Assembly: GCF_016917755.1 (NCBI RefSeq)
Contig: NZ_CP070326.1
Coordinates: 682,001 to 746,000, forward strand
Source of the DNA: Streptomyces noursei
Lineage (GTDB): Bacteria > Actinomycetota > Actinomycetes > Streptomycetales > Streptomycetaceae
Direction of reading: 5' to 3'
Length of the DNA: 64,000 bases
Part shown: positions 9,905-19,384 of the stretch, in pieces
Layout of the letters: every line of letters begins with the position of its first letter
How positions within the stretch are numbered: the first letter of the stretch is position 1
Notes under the pieces: model-generated
Told to the model about the DNA's origin: nothing
Databases searched by the model: none
What the model saw: only the letters and a program-made list of their open reading frames with translations
Made by a program: the position numbers and the translations under genes

Positions 9905-10762
9905 GGCAACCCTTCCGACGACAACCGTCGAATCGTGCGTGCAGACATCTATGCCCGGCAAGTATGCGTCCAGGTTGGGTGTCACCTTTTGGACATCGGC
10001 GCCTGTGAAGCACTGGTGCCAGAAACAACAGAAAATCCCTTTAGCCCCACAACTTCGCGAGTGCAGAGCGGTCACAAACCCAGGCCATTGGACGTGCCGG
10101 CAGCAGCCGGGTCCCTTGAGTACTCGCGTACCGCTCTGGCCGGAACCACCTCGGCGGCGGCCGTTCGCGCCTCGCTCGCCTGCTCGACGCAGAGCATGGG
10201 CGCTTCCTCCCCCACCTTCGTGATCACCGGGGCCGACCAGGGAGCACCGGGAAACGGGTTCGGCAGGACAGCGACCCGGCCTCGGCGACGTGACCGATTC
10301 CAACCACTGACCAGCCGTCTTGGTTGCTCGCTGTTGACGCGGGGCGCACGAAGGCACGTTCCGGTGCTCCGGTCGCTCCTGGTCTGCGCCCTGCTCCGGT
10401 GGGTTGGCCCGCACCACTGTGGTGTGGTCCTCGGCGGAGTCCGTCGGCCACAGTCATGGGACGGCCGTCATCCGGTTCGCCGGCGCGTCGAGCGACGGGC
10501 CGTTGGGATCTGTCGGTTTTCGCGAACCCAACTAATCGGCATGGCGCAACCACCCGCTCACGGCACACCGGCCGTGCAGCTTCTTTATCCGTCCCAGCAC
10601 GACGCCGGTGACGGCAAGCTGCGCAACCTCCGCTCCACCGAGGTGACCCGGCCGTAGGACTCTCCTGTCCCCGCTGCCTCCGTCCAGGCGGAGGCAGCGG
10701 TGTCCGTGGCCGCCCAGGAGGCGCAGGCGTCTTCATCCGTATTGTTCGAGAGGAGTATCGCC
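9905..10762 (+). other. Divergent intergenic region between A1 and the 10.76 kb gene
   Basis: About 860 bases with no frame that looks like a gene: open frames here are short and rich in Arg/Pro. The A1 operon promoter should lie in the left, AT-richer part (9905-10080). AGAGGAG at about 10750 is the ribosome site of the plus-strand gene. Some of this DNA may be decayed coding sequence, but I could not identify it. Confidence 0.4.
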
Positions 10763-11453
10763 GTGCCCGCTGCCACGATCGATCTGCCGCTCAGCTTCTC
10801 GGTCCCCGAGGCTTTCCAGGACATCGACCTGACCGCCGGAGGAGAACACCGACAGGCTCGTCGACGAACTCACCCACCTGACACCGCGCCCCAGCGACGA
10901 GCAGATCGCCCACGCCGCCCTGGTGCAGCAGGCGATGTACGAGATGCTGACCCCGCTGGCCAGGCCCGTCGCCGCCGTGACGGCGGTCGGTGCCCTGGCC
11001 CTGAACACCGCGGACGCGGTCATCCAGGGCGACTGGGATGCCGCCACGCTCGTCGGCCTGGGCGCGGACGTGATCGGCGCCCTGCCCGTCGTCGGCGCGC
11101 TCGGCAAGGCCGCGCGGGCCGGCAACCTCGCCATCCGCTCGGTCGGCAAAGCGAGCGTGGCCGTCCGCAGCGGCGGGCGTGCCTTCCTCGCCGCGGCCGA
11201 GGCAGGGGTCATCGCCAAGTATCTCGGCGCCAAGGGCGCCCAGTTCATCGGCGCGAGCGCCTCCAAGGGCGTGGTCGCCGGAAAGGTGATCCAGGGAACG
11301 TTCGACCTGTCCACCCAGATCCCCACCGTCGTCTCCTTGGCCGGCGCAGCCGACAACGACACCGCGGAAAACGTCGCCACCACCATCGGCTTCACCCAGA
11401 GCGTGGCCGAAAAGGTCGGCGGCTGGGCCGAAATGGGCGCCGCCGCCGCGTAG
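10763..11453 (+). pseudogene. Frameshifted gene with hydrophobic, alanine/glycine-rich C-terminal half
   Basis: GTG 10763 has AGAGGAG 7 nt upstream and opens a frame reading VPAATIDLPLSFSVPEAFQD. Near 10833-10845 the coding frame moves by +1 into a second frame that continues ENTDRLVDELTHLTPRPSDE and ends at 11453; the second frame has a stop at 10830 and no good start of its own. Joined, the product is about 229 residues. The C-terminal two thirds (GADVIGALPVVGALGKAARA and following) resemble the Ala/Gly-rich helical region seen in some actinobacterial WXG100-associated proteins. The shift lies in a GGAGGAG run, so a sequencing error, a real mutation or programmed frameshifting are all possible. 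The function is unknown. Confidence 0.55.
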
Positions 11454-11540
11454 AAGGGCGGAATGGTCTCCCTCGCCCGCTTCGCCACCGCCTTCGCCTG
11501 ACCGGCGGTGCCCACCACGTGTGGGCCATACGCCGGAATC

Positions 11541-11570
11541 CATGGGTACGCGTGGATCCGCGTACCCATG
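11541..11570. repeat. Perfect inverted repeat upstream of the CocE-type hydrolase
   Basis: Two 12-bp arms (11541-11552 and 11559-11570, left arm CATGGGTACGCG) flank a 6-bp spacer. The repeat lies about 50 bp before the hydrolase start and 90 bp after the preceding gene. No T-run follows, so an operator is at least as likely as a terminator. Confidence 0.5.
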
Positions 11571-11621
11571 CTGGGGTTGCCGGACACGAGTCCGGCGGCC
11601 GAGCCGCGCAGCGATCACGAG

Positions 11622-13295
11622 ATGGGAACGGATATGACCACAGCGAACGTGCCACCGCGGGACGACCGGTCGGTGACCTTCTACCCCGACCTGGACGAGG
11701 CGCTACTGAAGCGGTTCGTCGCCGCGCTGGAGACGGGCGACACCGATGGGCTGGCGCCCCGGCGGGCGGAGGCAGCCGAGGCCGCGCGGGGCCTGTTCAG
11801 GTGGGTGAGGGTGCCCGGGGACGACAACGGCGGGGTCGAGCTGGACGCCGGGCTGTGGAAGCACCCCGCCGGCGAGCCCCGGCCACTGATCGTGATGCCC
11901 TCACCGTGGGGGGACATCGGCTGGCTGATGTACGCGATCCAAGCCACGGGCTTCGCCCAGGAGGGCTACAACGTCCTCGCCTACACCGCGCGCGGCTTCG
12001 CCCTGTCCGGGGGCAAGGTCGAGGTCGCGGGGTGCGAGGACATCGCCGACGGCCGCCGGGCGCTCTCCTATCTCATCGACCAGTCAGGCGGAGAGTTCAC
12101 CAAGGCCGGCTTCCTCGGCGTCTCGTACGGCTCCGGCATCAGCCAGCTCGTCGCCGCCCACGACGAACGGGTATCGGCGGTCGTCGCCATGAGCACCTGG
12201 GGCGACCTGCGCGAGGCGTTCTACGAGAACTCCACCCGCCACATCGCCGCGGTGAACGCCCTGCGCAACGCACCAAAGACCGCCCGCTTCAGCGAACGCA
12301 CCGAAAAAGCCTTCGCCGACGTGCTGGCCGACGAGAACACCAACGAAACCCTGGAATGGGCACGCGAGCGTTCCCCCCTCACCTACGTGGAGCGACTCAA
12401 CAACCGTTGCGACCCCGTCCCGGTGTACTTCGCGCACACCTGGCACGAGACGCTCTTCCCGCCCAACCAGACGCTGAAGATGTTCAACGCGCTCCGCGAG
12501 CCCAAGCGCATGGCCCTGTCCATCGGCGACCACGGCAGCCCCGAGATCTCCGGCCTGCTGGGGCTGCCCAACCGGATCTGGGCGGAGGCACACCGCTGGT
12601 TCGCCCACCACCTCAAGGAGGACGACAACGGCATCGACACCAAGGGGCAGGTGACCGGTCAGCTGATGTGGAACAACTACCTGGACGACGCCGATACCTG
12701 GGACGCCTTCACCGGCCGCTGCGAGCCGCTGTACCTGACCGGCGCGGCCGAGGGCACGGACGACGGGACGCTCACGGACAAGCCCGTCACCGGCTGGAAC
12801 CTGACCTTCCAAGCCGGCGCCGACACCCCCGCCACCGTCGCCGACGGCATCATGAAGACCGGCGGCACGGAGGTGACCGGGTTCCCCAAGGAATACCCGA
12901 CCGGTGAAATCAGCCGAGCCGACGCCGGCGTCTGGACGAGCGCCCCGATGACCGCCGCGGCCACGCTCCGCGGAATCCCCCGGCTCCAGCTGACATATAC
13001 CGCGAGCTTCGCGAAGGCGACGATCGTGGCCTACCTCTTCGACGTCGACGACACCGGCACGGCGAACATCATCACCCACGCGCCGTACACCAACCTCGAC
13101 GCGGAGCCCGGCCAGCCGGTCAACGCCGAAATCCCGCTCCAAGCCACCGGCTACACCGTCCGGGCCGGACACCGGATGATGCTCGTCCTGGACACCAAGG
13201 ACCCCTTCTACGGCGACGCCAACAAGCCCGGCGGCACCATCACCGTCACATCCCCGGACGACACCCCGGCCCACCTCGCCATCCCCCTGGCCTGA
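11622..13295 (+). CDS. CocE/NonD family alpha/beta hydrolase (X-prolyl dipeptidyl-peptidase S15 type)
   Basis: A protein of about 557 residues. It has an N-terminal S15-type alpha/beta-hydrolase domain with the nucleophile elbow GVSYGSG (the Ser in GxSYG), the acidic stretch WGDLREAF, and a His candidate in GDHGSP. The C-terminal third is a beta-sandwich of the XPP-C type, with repeated strands such as LTYTASFAKATIVAYLFDV. Members hydrolyse ester or amide bonds of small acyl substrates; the substrate here is unknown. There is no signal peptide, so it is probably cytoplasmic. The start is uncertain: ATG 11622 and ATG 11634 are both possible and neither has a strong ribosome site. It stands alone between a palindrome at 11541 and a hairpin at 13307. 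Confidence 0.85.
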   Translation: MGTDMTTANVPPRDDRSVTFYPDLDEALLKRFVAALETGDTDGLAPRRAEAAEAARGLFRWVRVPGDDNGGVELDAGLWKHPAGEPRPLIVMPSPWGDIGWLMYAIQATGFAQEGYNVLAYTARGFALSGGKVEVAGCEDIADGRRALSYLIDQSGGEFTKAGFLGVSYGSGISQLVAAHDERVSAVVAMSTWGDLREAFYENSTRHIAAVNALRNAPKTARFSERTEKAFADVLADENTNETLEWARERSPLTYVERLNNRCDPVPVYFAHTWHETLFPPNQTLKMFNALREPKRMALSIGDHGSPEISGLLGLPNRIWAEAHRWFAHHLKEDDNGIDTKGQVTGQLMWNNYLDDADTWDAFTGRCEPLYLTGAAEGTDDGTLTDKPVTGWNLTFQAGADTPATVADGIMKTGGTEVTGFPKEYPTGEISRADAGVWTSAPMTAAATLRGIPRLQLTYTASFAKATIVAYLFDVDDTGTANIITHAPYTNLDAEPGQPVNAEIPLQATGYTVRAGHRMMLVLDTKDPFYGDANKPGGTITVTSPDDTPAHLAIPLA

Positions 13296-13306
13296 CCGTA
13301 CGGAGA

Positions 13307-13335
13307 CCCCGGCTGTCGCCAGTGAACAGCCGGGG
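13307..13335 (+). terminator. GC-rich hairpin after the hydrolase
   Basis: A perfect 10-bp stem (CCCCGGCTGT paired with ACAGCCGGGG) with a 9-base loop begins 11 bases after the stop codon. No T-run follows, as is common in Streptomyces. Confidence 0.6.
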
Positions 13336-13758
13336 CCGAGCAGTCAACGGATGTCGCCGGTCAACCTCCTGGGCGACAGCTGCCGCCCGACGCGAGCCCG
13401 TTCGCGCCATGGCGTCCCCATGCTGCCCGCAGAACGGCTCACATCGCTGAGCGCGGCTCAAGCGTCCCTCCAACTCGCCCGGATGTCGGCCGCGTTGGAG
13501 GCAGTGCCGATCACGTCGAGCGGCGGTACCTGACTGACGACGCCAAACGGGACAAGTCACCGACGAACGTGCGTTACCCGACGCCGCCGGTCGGCCGCCC
13601 GTCCACCAGGGGTTCTCTCTCCGAGGGCGGCCCCTCCTAGATCAGTGCGGCCCCTCTCTCCGGGCGTTAACAGGCCGGATTTCGCACCGCCCCATGGAAG
13701 ACCGACGCGGAGAACGCTATTTTCCGGCTTCCGGAAGCCAATGGTGGAGGAGATGTTT
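13336..13758 (+). other. Intergenic region and leader of the LodA operon
   Basis: No convincing gene. A 14-bp palindrome GGCTTCCGGAAGCC lies at 13726-13739, 20 bases before the LodA start, and could be an operator. GGAGGAG at about 13744 is the LodA ribosome site. Confidence 0.4.
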
Positions 13759-15759
13759 ATGGATCAAGAAATTGTGCGCGTAAAGATTCACCCCGCCATC
13801 GGTGTGGCCCGGGTCGGGAACAGCATCAGTGAGGACGGATACTTCATCGGCCCGGAATCACCCGACCAAGAGCCCCAACCCCCCGGGTTCTACAAGGATG
13901 CGGTGGGAGCCATCAAGAGGCAGGCCGCACGTTTCCGGATATACGGCTATGACAAGAACGGCCAGGTCGTCCGGGAACTCAAACTCGATGACCAGGACGT
14001 CACCGAGATCGCGTGGACGGTGCACCTGGCCAACAAGAAGGCTGCCTGGTACCAGTTCCACCTGGCGCTCGACATTCCCGAGGCCAGGCGGCTGAAGCCG
14101 GAGCAGTACGCCCTGCGGAACTTTGACGTCAAGAACGAGAACCGGCACAAGCTGGTCATCGACCCCGGCCCCCGAACCGTCCTCGCGTCCCGCCCCGCAA
14201 CGGAGAAGTTCGACACCGGACAGATCATGGATCGGACCGTCTATCTCGGTGAAATCTTCACCCAGGGCGACGGGCGGCTCCTGGTCCTCGGTGGCAGGGG
14301 TGCATCGGCGTCGTACGAGAACAGGCCCGTCGACACCTTCGCCAACAACGACACCTGGTACGACGACATCTCCGACGGCCCGGTGACGGCCACCGTCACC
14401 ATCGGCGGCAGGGAGATGGCCGCGGACCCGGCCTGGATCGTCGTCGGTCCGCCGGACTATGCGCCGGGCGTGAAGACCGTCCGCACCCTTTACGACCTGC
14501 TCGAGGACGTCTTCATCAGGGCCGGCTGGCTGCCGCGTCCACAGCAGATCTCATTCACCGACGACATCGAGCCGATACTGCGCCGATTCTGCGAACTACA
14601 GTGGGTCAACCGGGGTTTCGCCACCCAATACGGCTGGAAGGGACCCCACTTCTTCCTGGCCCCTGAAATGCTGGCTCGCCTCGCCGACAACTCAGAGCGC
14701 AACAGGGAACTGCGCCGCCAGGTATACACCGCGCTGCGCGATTACGACCGGGACGGGCCTTCTCCGCGTCCCTGGCCGTGGATCTACGGCGACGCGATGA
14801 CCGTCCCCGCCCAATCCGATTTGCAGCACATGGTGCTCTCCCCCACTCAGCAGGAGAAGCTGGAACGCTGGGCCGACGGCCGCTTCATCTCCGTGAACCG
14901 GCGTGCCCGGCATGCCGACGTCGACCAGGCCCGCGTCGCCGAGCAGCCCAACATGCTGGACCGTGCGGCACTGGAGTACTGCCTCGCCGATGCCTTCCAC
15001 CCCGGCTGCGAGATCACCTGGCCGATCCGCCACGACACTATGTACGCGGAACCCTTCCGGATCCTGCACCGCGGAACCGAACCCGAGCCGTACTACGGGG
15101 AGTCCCTCACTCCCGACGAAGCGCTGTCCAAGCGCGGCCCGCTGTACGGCCAGGGCCCTGGGGACCTCACCCGCTGGATGGCCGTTCCCTGGCAGACCGA
15201 CACCGCCAGCTGCCGCTCGGGCTATGAGGTCGTGGCCGACCTCGGTCCGCGTTACAGCCCCTACCTGCCGGCCTTCTGGCCCGCCCAAGTACCCAACCAG
15301 GTCCTCACGGAGGATGACTTCACCATCGTCAACACCGCGCCCGACTCCAGCGGCACGGCACGCGCGGACGCTGACCTCGAACGGGCAACCGCCTTCGAGC
15401 ATCGCGCGGTCTGGCTGCGCGGCCTGAAGGGCGAGAAAGAGCATCAGCTCCAGCAGATGATCACGGACTGGTCCAAGCTCGGGATCGTCGAAGTACGCGA
15501 CTACACGGTCGGCGATGGCAAGTTCCCGGAGAGGATGCTGGTCGAGTCCCGGCCCGGGGCACCGCTCGACCGGGCACCATCCGACCGCAACCTGGTCAAC
15601 CTCCATGTGCCACAGGCCAATCCGCAGGCACCGATGGCTGAAGCCCGTCATGTCATCGACCGGGCCGTCGCCCATGCCGAGCAGGTGACCCCCTACAAGG
15701 GCGAGGAGATCTCCGCCGGTTACATCGAGAAGGTCGACCCGTTCCGCACCGCGCAATGA
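13759..15759 (+). CDS. LodA/GoxA-like CTQ-dependent amino acid or amine oxidase
   Basis: A 666-residue protein of the LodA (L-lysine epsilon-oxidase)/GoxA (glycine oxidase) family. These quinoproteins build a cysteine-tryptophylquinone from their own Cys and Trp and release H2O2. The N-terminus IHPAIGVARVGNS is the family signature. Cys408 (LEYCLADAFHPG) is the likely CTQ cysteine. Trp473 (TRWMAVPWQ) lies 65 residues later, matching the Cys516-Trp581 spacing of Marinomonas LodA; Trp507 (FWPAQ) is a second candidate. ATG 13759 is chosen because GGAGGAG lies 8 nt upstream; it is preceded by other in-frame ATGs. Its stop overlaps the LodB-like start (ATGA). There is no signal peptide. The substrate cannot be predicted; in other bacteria the H2O2 produced is antimicrobial. 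Confidence 0.85.
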   Translation: MDQEIVRVKIHPAIGVARVGNSISEDGYFIGPESPDQEPQPPGFYKDAVGAIKRQAARFRIYGYDKNGQVVRELKLDDQDVTEIAWTVHLANKKAAWYQFHLALDIPEARRLKPEQYALRNFDVKNENRHKLVIDPGPRTVLASRPATEKFDTGQIMDRTVYLGEIFTQGDGRLLVLGGRGASASYENRPVDTFANNDTWYDDISDGPVTATVTIGGREMAADPAWIVVGPPDYAPGVKTVRTLYDLLEDVFIRAGWLPRPQQISFTDDIEPILRRFCELQWVNRGFATQYGWKGPHFFLAPEMLARLADNSERNRELRRQVYTALRDYDRDGPSPRPWPWIYGDAMTVPAQSDLQHMVLSPTQQEKLERWADGRFISVNRRARHADVDQARVAEQPNMLDRAALEYCLADAFHPGCEITWPIRHDTMYAEPFRILHRGTEPEPYYGESLTPDEALSKRGPLYGQGPGDLTRWMAVPWQTDTASCRSGYEVVADLGPRYSPYLPAFWPAQVPNQVLTEDDFTIVNTAPDSSGTARADADLERATAFEHRAVWLRGLKGEKEHQLQQMITDWSKLGIVEVRDYTVGDGKFPERMLVESRPGAPLDRAPSDRNLVNLHVPQANPQAPMAEARHVIDRAVAHAEQVTPYKGEEISAGYIEKVDPFRTAQ

Positions 15760-16922
15760 ACCCGGCCCGTCCATACGACGTCGTAGTGGCGGGCGGCGGA
15801 CCAGCCGGCTGCGCCGCCGCCCTCGCCCTCGCCAGAGCAGGGCGGCGGGTGCTGCTGGCCGATGCCGACAACGGCCCACCGAAGGTCGGGGAGGCCCTGG
15901 TGGCGGCCGGCCGGGTGCTGCTGGATGACCTCGGTGCGGCTGACAGAGTGCTCGGCACCGGACACCTGCCCTGCTACGCCAACCTGTCGTCCTGGGGCTC
16001 GTCCGCGGTTCACGCGGTGGACTTCATCAACGACCCGCACGGCCACGGCTGGCACCTCGACCGGCGCCTGTTCGACCGGCAGCTGCGCGAGGCAGCCCGG
16101 GCGGCAGGAGCCGAGGTCGCGGAGCACACTGCCGTCCGCCGACCCGTCCGGCACCGGAACGGTAGATGGAGCCTGACCCTACGCGGCCGCGGTGACGACC
16201 GTACCGTGCACTGCGAGTGGGTCGTCGATGCCACCGGGCGCCGCGCCGCCATCGCCACCCGCTGCGGCGCCCGGCGGAAGACCCATGACCGGCTGACGGC
16301 CATCCACCTGACCCTGGCACCCGCCGCTGGGACCGAGGCGGCCGACGGTTCCTCGCTGGTGGCATCCGACGAGGACGGCTGGTGGTACACCGCTCTCCTG
16401 CCGTCGCGCCGACGCCTGGTCGCCTACTTCACCGACGCCGACCTTCCCGCCGCGGCCCTGACCACCCAAACCCGCTTCATGCAAAGGACGTTGGCGGTGC
16501 GGCACCTGGCCCAACGAGCCCGCCGACACAGCCCGCCACCGGAAGCCACGCTGCGCAGGGCACCCGCGCACAGCGCGCATCTGGACCAGGTGTACGGGGA
16601 CGGCTGGATCGCAGCCGGAGACGCCGCTGTCGCCTTCGACCCGCTCTCCGCACAAGGCATCATCACCGCCCTCTACACCGGGAAGAGCGCCGGCCAGGCC
16701 ATCGACACCCAACTACGCGGTGATGAAACAGCCTTGATGGACTACACCGCCAAGGTGCGGGCAGCGCACACCGCTTACCGCCATGGCCTGCGCACGGTCT
16801 ACGCCCAGGAAACCCGCTGGCCACACCGCCCCTTCTGGGCCCGACGGCTGGCGGCAACCACTCCGCACAGGATGGAGCCGCACCATGACCCCGCAACAGG
16901 ATCCCCGCCACCACGCGCATGA
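15756..16922 (+). CDS. LodB-like FAD-dependent maturase/monooxygenase
   Basis: A 388-residue flavoprotein of the tryptophan-halogenase/geranylgeranyl-reductase-like group. An N-terminal Rossmann motif AGGGPAGCAAAL binds FAD, and YGDGWIAAGDAAVAFDPLS near residues 280-300 is the second FAD-binding GD motif. LodB proteins are needed to form the CTQ cofactor of their partner oxidase. The ATGA overlap with the LodA-like gene fits that pairing exactly. The halogenase lysine motif is not evident, supporting a LodB role over halogenation. The C-terminus overlaps the next gene by 38 nt. Confidence 0.85.
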   Translation: MNPARPYDVVVAGGGPAGCAAALALARAGRRVLLADADNGPPKVGEALVAAGRVLLDDLGAADRVLGTGHLPCYANLSSWGSSAVHAVDFINDPHGHGWHLDRRLFDRQLREAARAAGAEVAEHTAVRRPVRHRNGRWSLTLRGRGDDRTVHCEWVVDATGRRAAIATRCGARRKTHDRLTAIHLTLAPAAGTEAADGSSLVASDEDGWWYTALLPSRRRLVAYFTDADLPAAALTTQTRFMQRTLAVRHLAQRARRHSPPPEATLRRAPAHSAHLDQVYGDGWIAAGDAAVAFDPLSAQGIITALYTGKSAGQAIDTQLRGDETALMDYTAKVRAAHTAYRHGLRTVYAQETRWPHRPFWARRLAATTPHRMEPHHDPATGSPPPRA

Positions 16923-17631
16923 CCCGCACGGCTACCACCGTTTTCTGCTGATCGGCAAGGAAACGGTTTTCGCCTACCACCTGGCCCTCTACCACCAACC
17001 GGCGCACGCCTACCAGATGATCGCGACGATCCACCTCGCCGACGAGGTGCGTACGGCTTACCTGGAGGACCTGGCGGAAAACCAAGACAGCAGGGTCTTC
17101 TACTCCCTGTACTCCCCGGAGCACTTCCCACTGAGCGACATCCCCAACGGCAACAAGCCATCGTTCGACGTCCAGCTGGAGCGGGTCGTCGTCGACGAGA
17201 ACGGCAACCGGGACTTCCAGAAGATGCTGGACGGCAGGACGACCAAGGCTCACTGCGCGCCGCAGGACGTACGGCACTTCCGCCAACTCGGCGGGCTGGA
17301 CTACCCGGACAACCTCACCTACCTGCTCTTCGGGCAGGGGGATGAGACGCACCTCGCGCACCAGCTCGCGCAGCATCCCAACTGGGATGAGGTCATCACC
17401 ATCACCGATCCGCTCGGCGAGCTGCTCGACATCGGCCAGACGGTCATGGACCAGGTCCCGGCCATCACTGTCCTGGGCATCGACGACCCCCACGGGGTTG
17501 TGGCTGCCAGCCCGCTGACGACAGGTGAGGTGTACAAGGCTCAGATCACGGGGGCCAGCGGTGCGGCCGACGAGATGAACTTCCGAGCCGGAAGGCAAGG
17601 CTGGTGGAACCACACCAGCCTGAACAACTGA
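16885..17631 (+). CDS. Unknown protein, third gene of the LodA-LodB operon
   Basis: A 248-residue protein starting inside the end of the LodB-like gene, behind AGGATGGAG. The N-terminus is His-rich (RHHAHDPHGYHRF). The middle is beta-rich with many charged residues, there is one candidate metal or active cysteine (KAHCAPQDV), and the C-terminus ends QGWWNHTSLNN. No signal peptide or membrane span is visible, and I recognise no family. Tight overlap with the flavoprotein suggests co-translation and a role with the oxidase, such as a partner, maturation factor or immunity to its product. Confidence 0.75.
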   Translation: MTPQQDPRHHAHDPHGYHRFLLIGKETVFAYHLALYHQPAHAYQMIATIHLADEVRTAYLEDLAENQDSRVFYSLYSPEHFPLSDIPNGNKPSFDVQLERVVVDENGNRDFQKMLDGRTTKAHCAPQDVRHFRQLGGLDYPDNLTYLLFGQGDETHLAHQLAQHPNWDEVITITDPLGELLDIGQTVMDQVPAITVLGIDDPHGVVAASPLTTGEVYKAQITGASGAADEMNFRAGRQGWWNHTSLNN

Positions 17632-17869
17632 AGGACCGGGGGCGAGGGGGAACCTGCGGCGCCGACTTGGACCAACGCACCAACGGGGCTCACGCCGAGG
17701 CAGGGCCCTCCTCGGTGAGCTCGCGAGGGCAGACTGTGATCTCCCGTGAACGCTGCAACTCCGCGGTGATCAGCCGGTCGGCCCGCTCGTCGGCATCCGC
17801 CTCGGTGTGCAGGGTGTGCGGCCGGACGTCGCACGTCCCGGATGTCGACTGGCCGGGGCCGCGCCCGCC

Positions 17870-17895
17870 TAGTGGCTCGTCACAGAGCCTTGGCC
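17870..17895 (+). repeat. Left terminal inverted repeat of the IS630-type element
   Basis: It starts TAGTGGCTCGTCACAG and continues through GCCTTGGCC. It matches the inverted right end at most positions, with clustered mismatches in the middle. Confidence 0.6.
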
Positions 17896-17941
17896 GGGTA
17901 ATGGCACTGCTGCTCGCCGTTCAGCAGACTGTCTCCAAGAG

Positions 17942-19351
17942 GTGGTCTTGGAGGTGGTCGTGGGATGTCGACCGAGTGTGTTCGTCCGGCCGGTGAGCAT
18001 GGAGGAAGGCCGGAAGCTGCAGCGGATCAGCCGGAGCGCGAAGGAGCCGGTAAAACTCCGCCGGGCAATCGTGGCGCTGATGTCCGCCCAGGGCCAGACG
18101 GTCAAGGACATCACCACGCTGATGCAGGTCGGCGAGGGCTACGTCCGCGATGTCATCCACGCCTTCACCGATCAGGGGCTGGACGTACTGGACCCAAAAT
18201 GGAGCGGGGGACGCCCCAGGACGATCAGTGACCAGGTGCGCGAGCGCATCTGCCTGATCGCCCGGACGTCCCCCTACGACTGGAAGAGCACCGCCTTCTC
18301 CACCTGGAGCCTGAGCAAGCTCGCCGACCACCTCATCAAGTACAAGGTGATCACGGCCATCAGCCGGGAGACCCTGCGCCGGATCCTGCGCGAGGGCAAG
18401 GTCTCCTGGAAGACCACCACCACGTGGAAGGCGTCCACCGACCCGGAGTTCATCGCCAAGATGCACCGCGTCCTGGCGCTGTACGACACCCCGCCCGCTG
18501 ACGGACGGGTGATATGCGTCGACGAGTTCGGGCCGCTGAACCTGATGCCCCGCAAGGGCAAGGCATGGGGGCCGGTGAGGCGTCCGCGCAGGCTGCGAGC
18601 CACCTACAACCGCTACGGCGGCGTACGGCACATGCTCGCCGCCCTCGATCTGGCCACCGGCAAGCTGTACTACCGCGTCCGCCCCCGCAAGCGGTGGCAG
18701 GAGTTCCTCGGTCTGCTCACACGCAAGGTCCGCGACTGGGCAGCCGACAACGACGTAGAGCTGGTCTTCCTGCCGACCTACGGCTCCTGGCTGAACTGGA
18801 TCGAGGCCGAGTTCGCGGCCATCGCCGCCTACGTCCGCTGGCACAATGCCCACGCGGAACCGAAGACGAACTTCGCGCCCGAGTCACCGATCCGATCATG
18901 GACCGAATACCCGGCCAGGGCCGCCCGAGCGCCTTCACGCCCCGGGTTCCTCCACGATCATCAACGTGCCGCGACTGCCAGGGCGGACAGCGTGTCGCGC
19001 GCCTGCCGGCACCCGGTACATCTCGCCTGCCTCTATTGCGACTTCGGCGCCCTCCACCAGCAGTTCCAGCCGTCCGTCGAGCACCAGCAGTACCTCATCA
19101 ACCCCGTGAGCCTCTTCCTGGACCGGTCTGCTGTCCATACGCAGGACTTTCACGCAGGCCGTCCCCACCTGCCCCAAGGAGCAGGAGCTCCAGGCAGCCG
19201 GCAGCGCGGCCGCTGTCTCCACGACGTTGATCGAACTCATCACATGCCTCCCAGCGGGCTGCTGCCACCATGGCCGAAGCAGCCCGCCCGTCACATTCAG
19301 CGGATGTCGGGAAGCTATCTGAGCAGGGACGATCGTTGGTCGACCGTTTAG
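17942..19351 (+). pseudogene. Defective IS630-family transposase
   Basis: Family-like sequence runs from about 17960 to 18925: an N-terminal helix-turn-helix (QTVKDITTLMQVGEGYVRDV), the first catalytic Asp in VICVDEFGP, and the final PTYGSWLNWIEAEF. Two in-frame deletions are evident against the family pattern. One, after FLGLL, removes the LDN-type segment with the second catalytic Asp. The other, after WIEAEFA, removes the segment normally between that motif and the last helix. The usual stop after WTEYPA is lost, so the frame runs on antisense through the cupin gene to 19351. It should be catalytically dead. The exact start is uncertain. Confidence 0.75.
18935..19240 (-). CDS. Small single-domain cupin protein (IS passenger)
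   Basis: A 101-residue protein from ATG 19240, with GGGAGG 6 nt upstream. The core HGVDEVLLVLDGRLELLVEG and GEMYRVPAGARHAV matches the two cupin_2 motifs; the His of HGVDE, the Glu and the last His (ARHAV) are possible metal ligands. Such small cupins bind small molecules or act as simple isomerases or dioxygenases; no substrate can be inferred. It sits wholly between the inverted repeats of the IS630-type unit, antisense to the tail of the transposase frame, and appears intact while the transposase is broken. Confidence 0.75.
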   Translation of the reverse strand: MSSINVVETAAALPAAWSSCSLGQVGTACVKVLRMDSRPVQEEAHGVDEVLLVLDGRLELLVEGAEVAIEAGEMYRVPAGARHAVRPGSRGTLMIVEEPGA

Positions 19352-19384
19352 CAAAACCTCCCGCCGACCACACCTCGACTACCT

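Noticed and set aside
11541..11570. The palindrome as a rho-independent terminator
   Set aside because: No T-run, short stem with 6-bp spacer, and position close to a downstream start; an operator is at least as likely.
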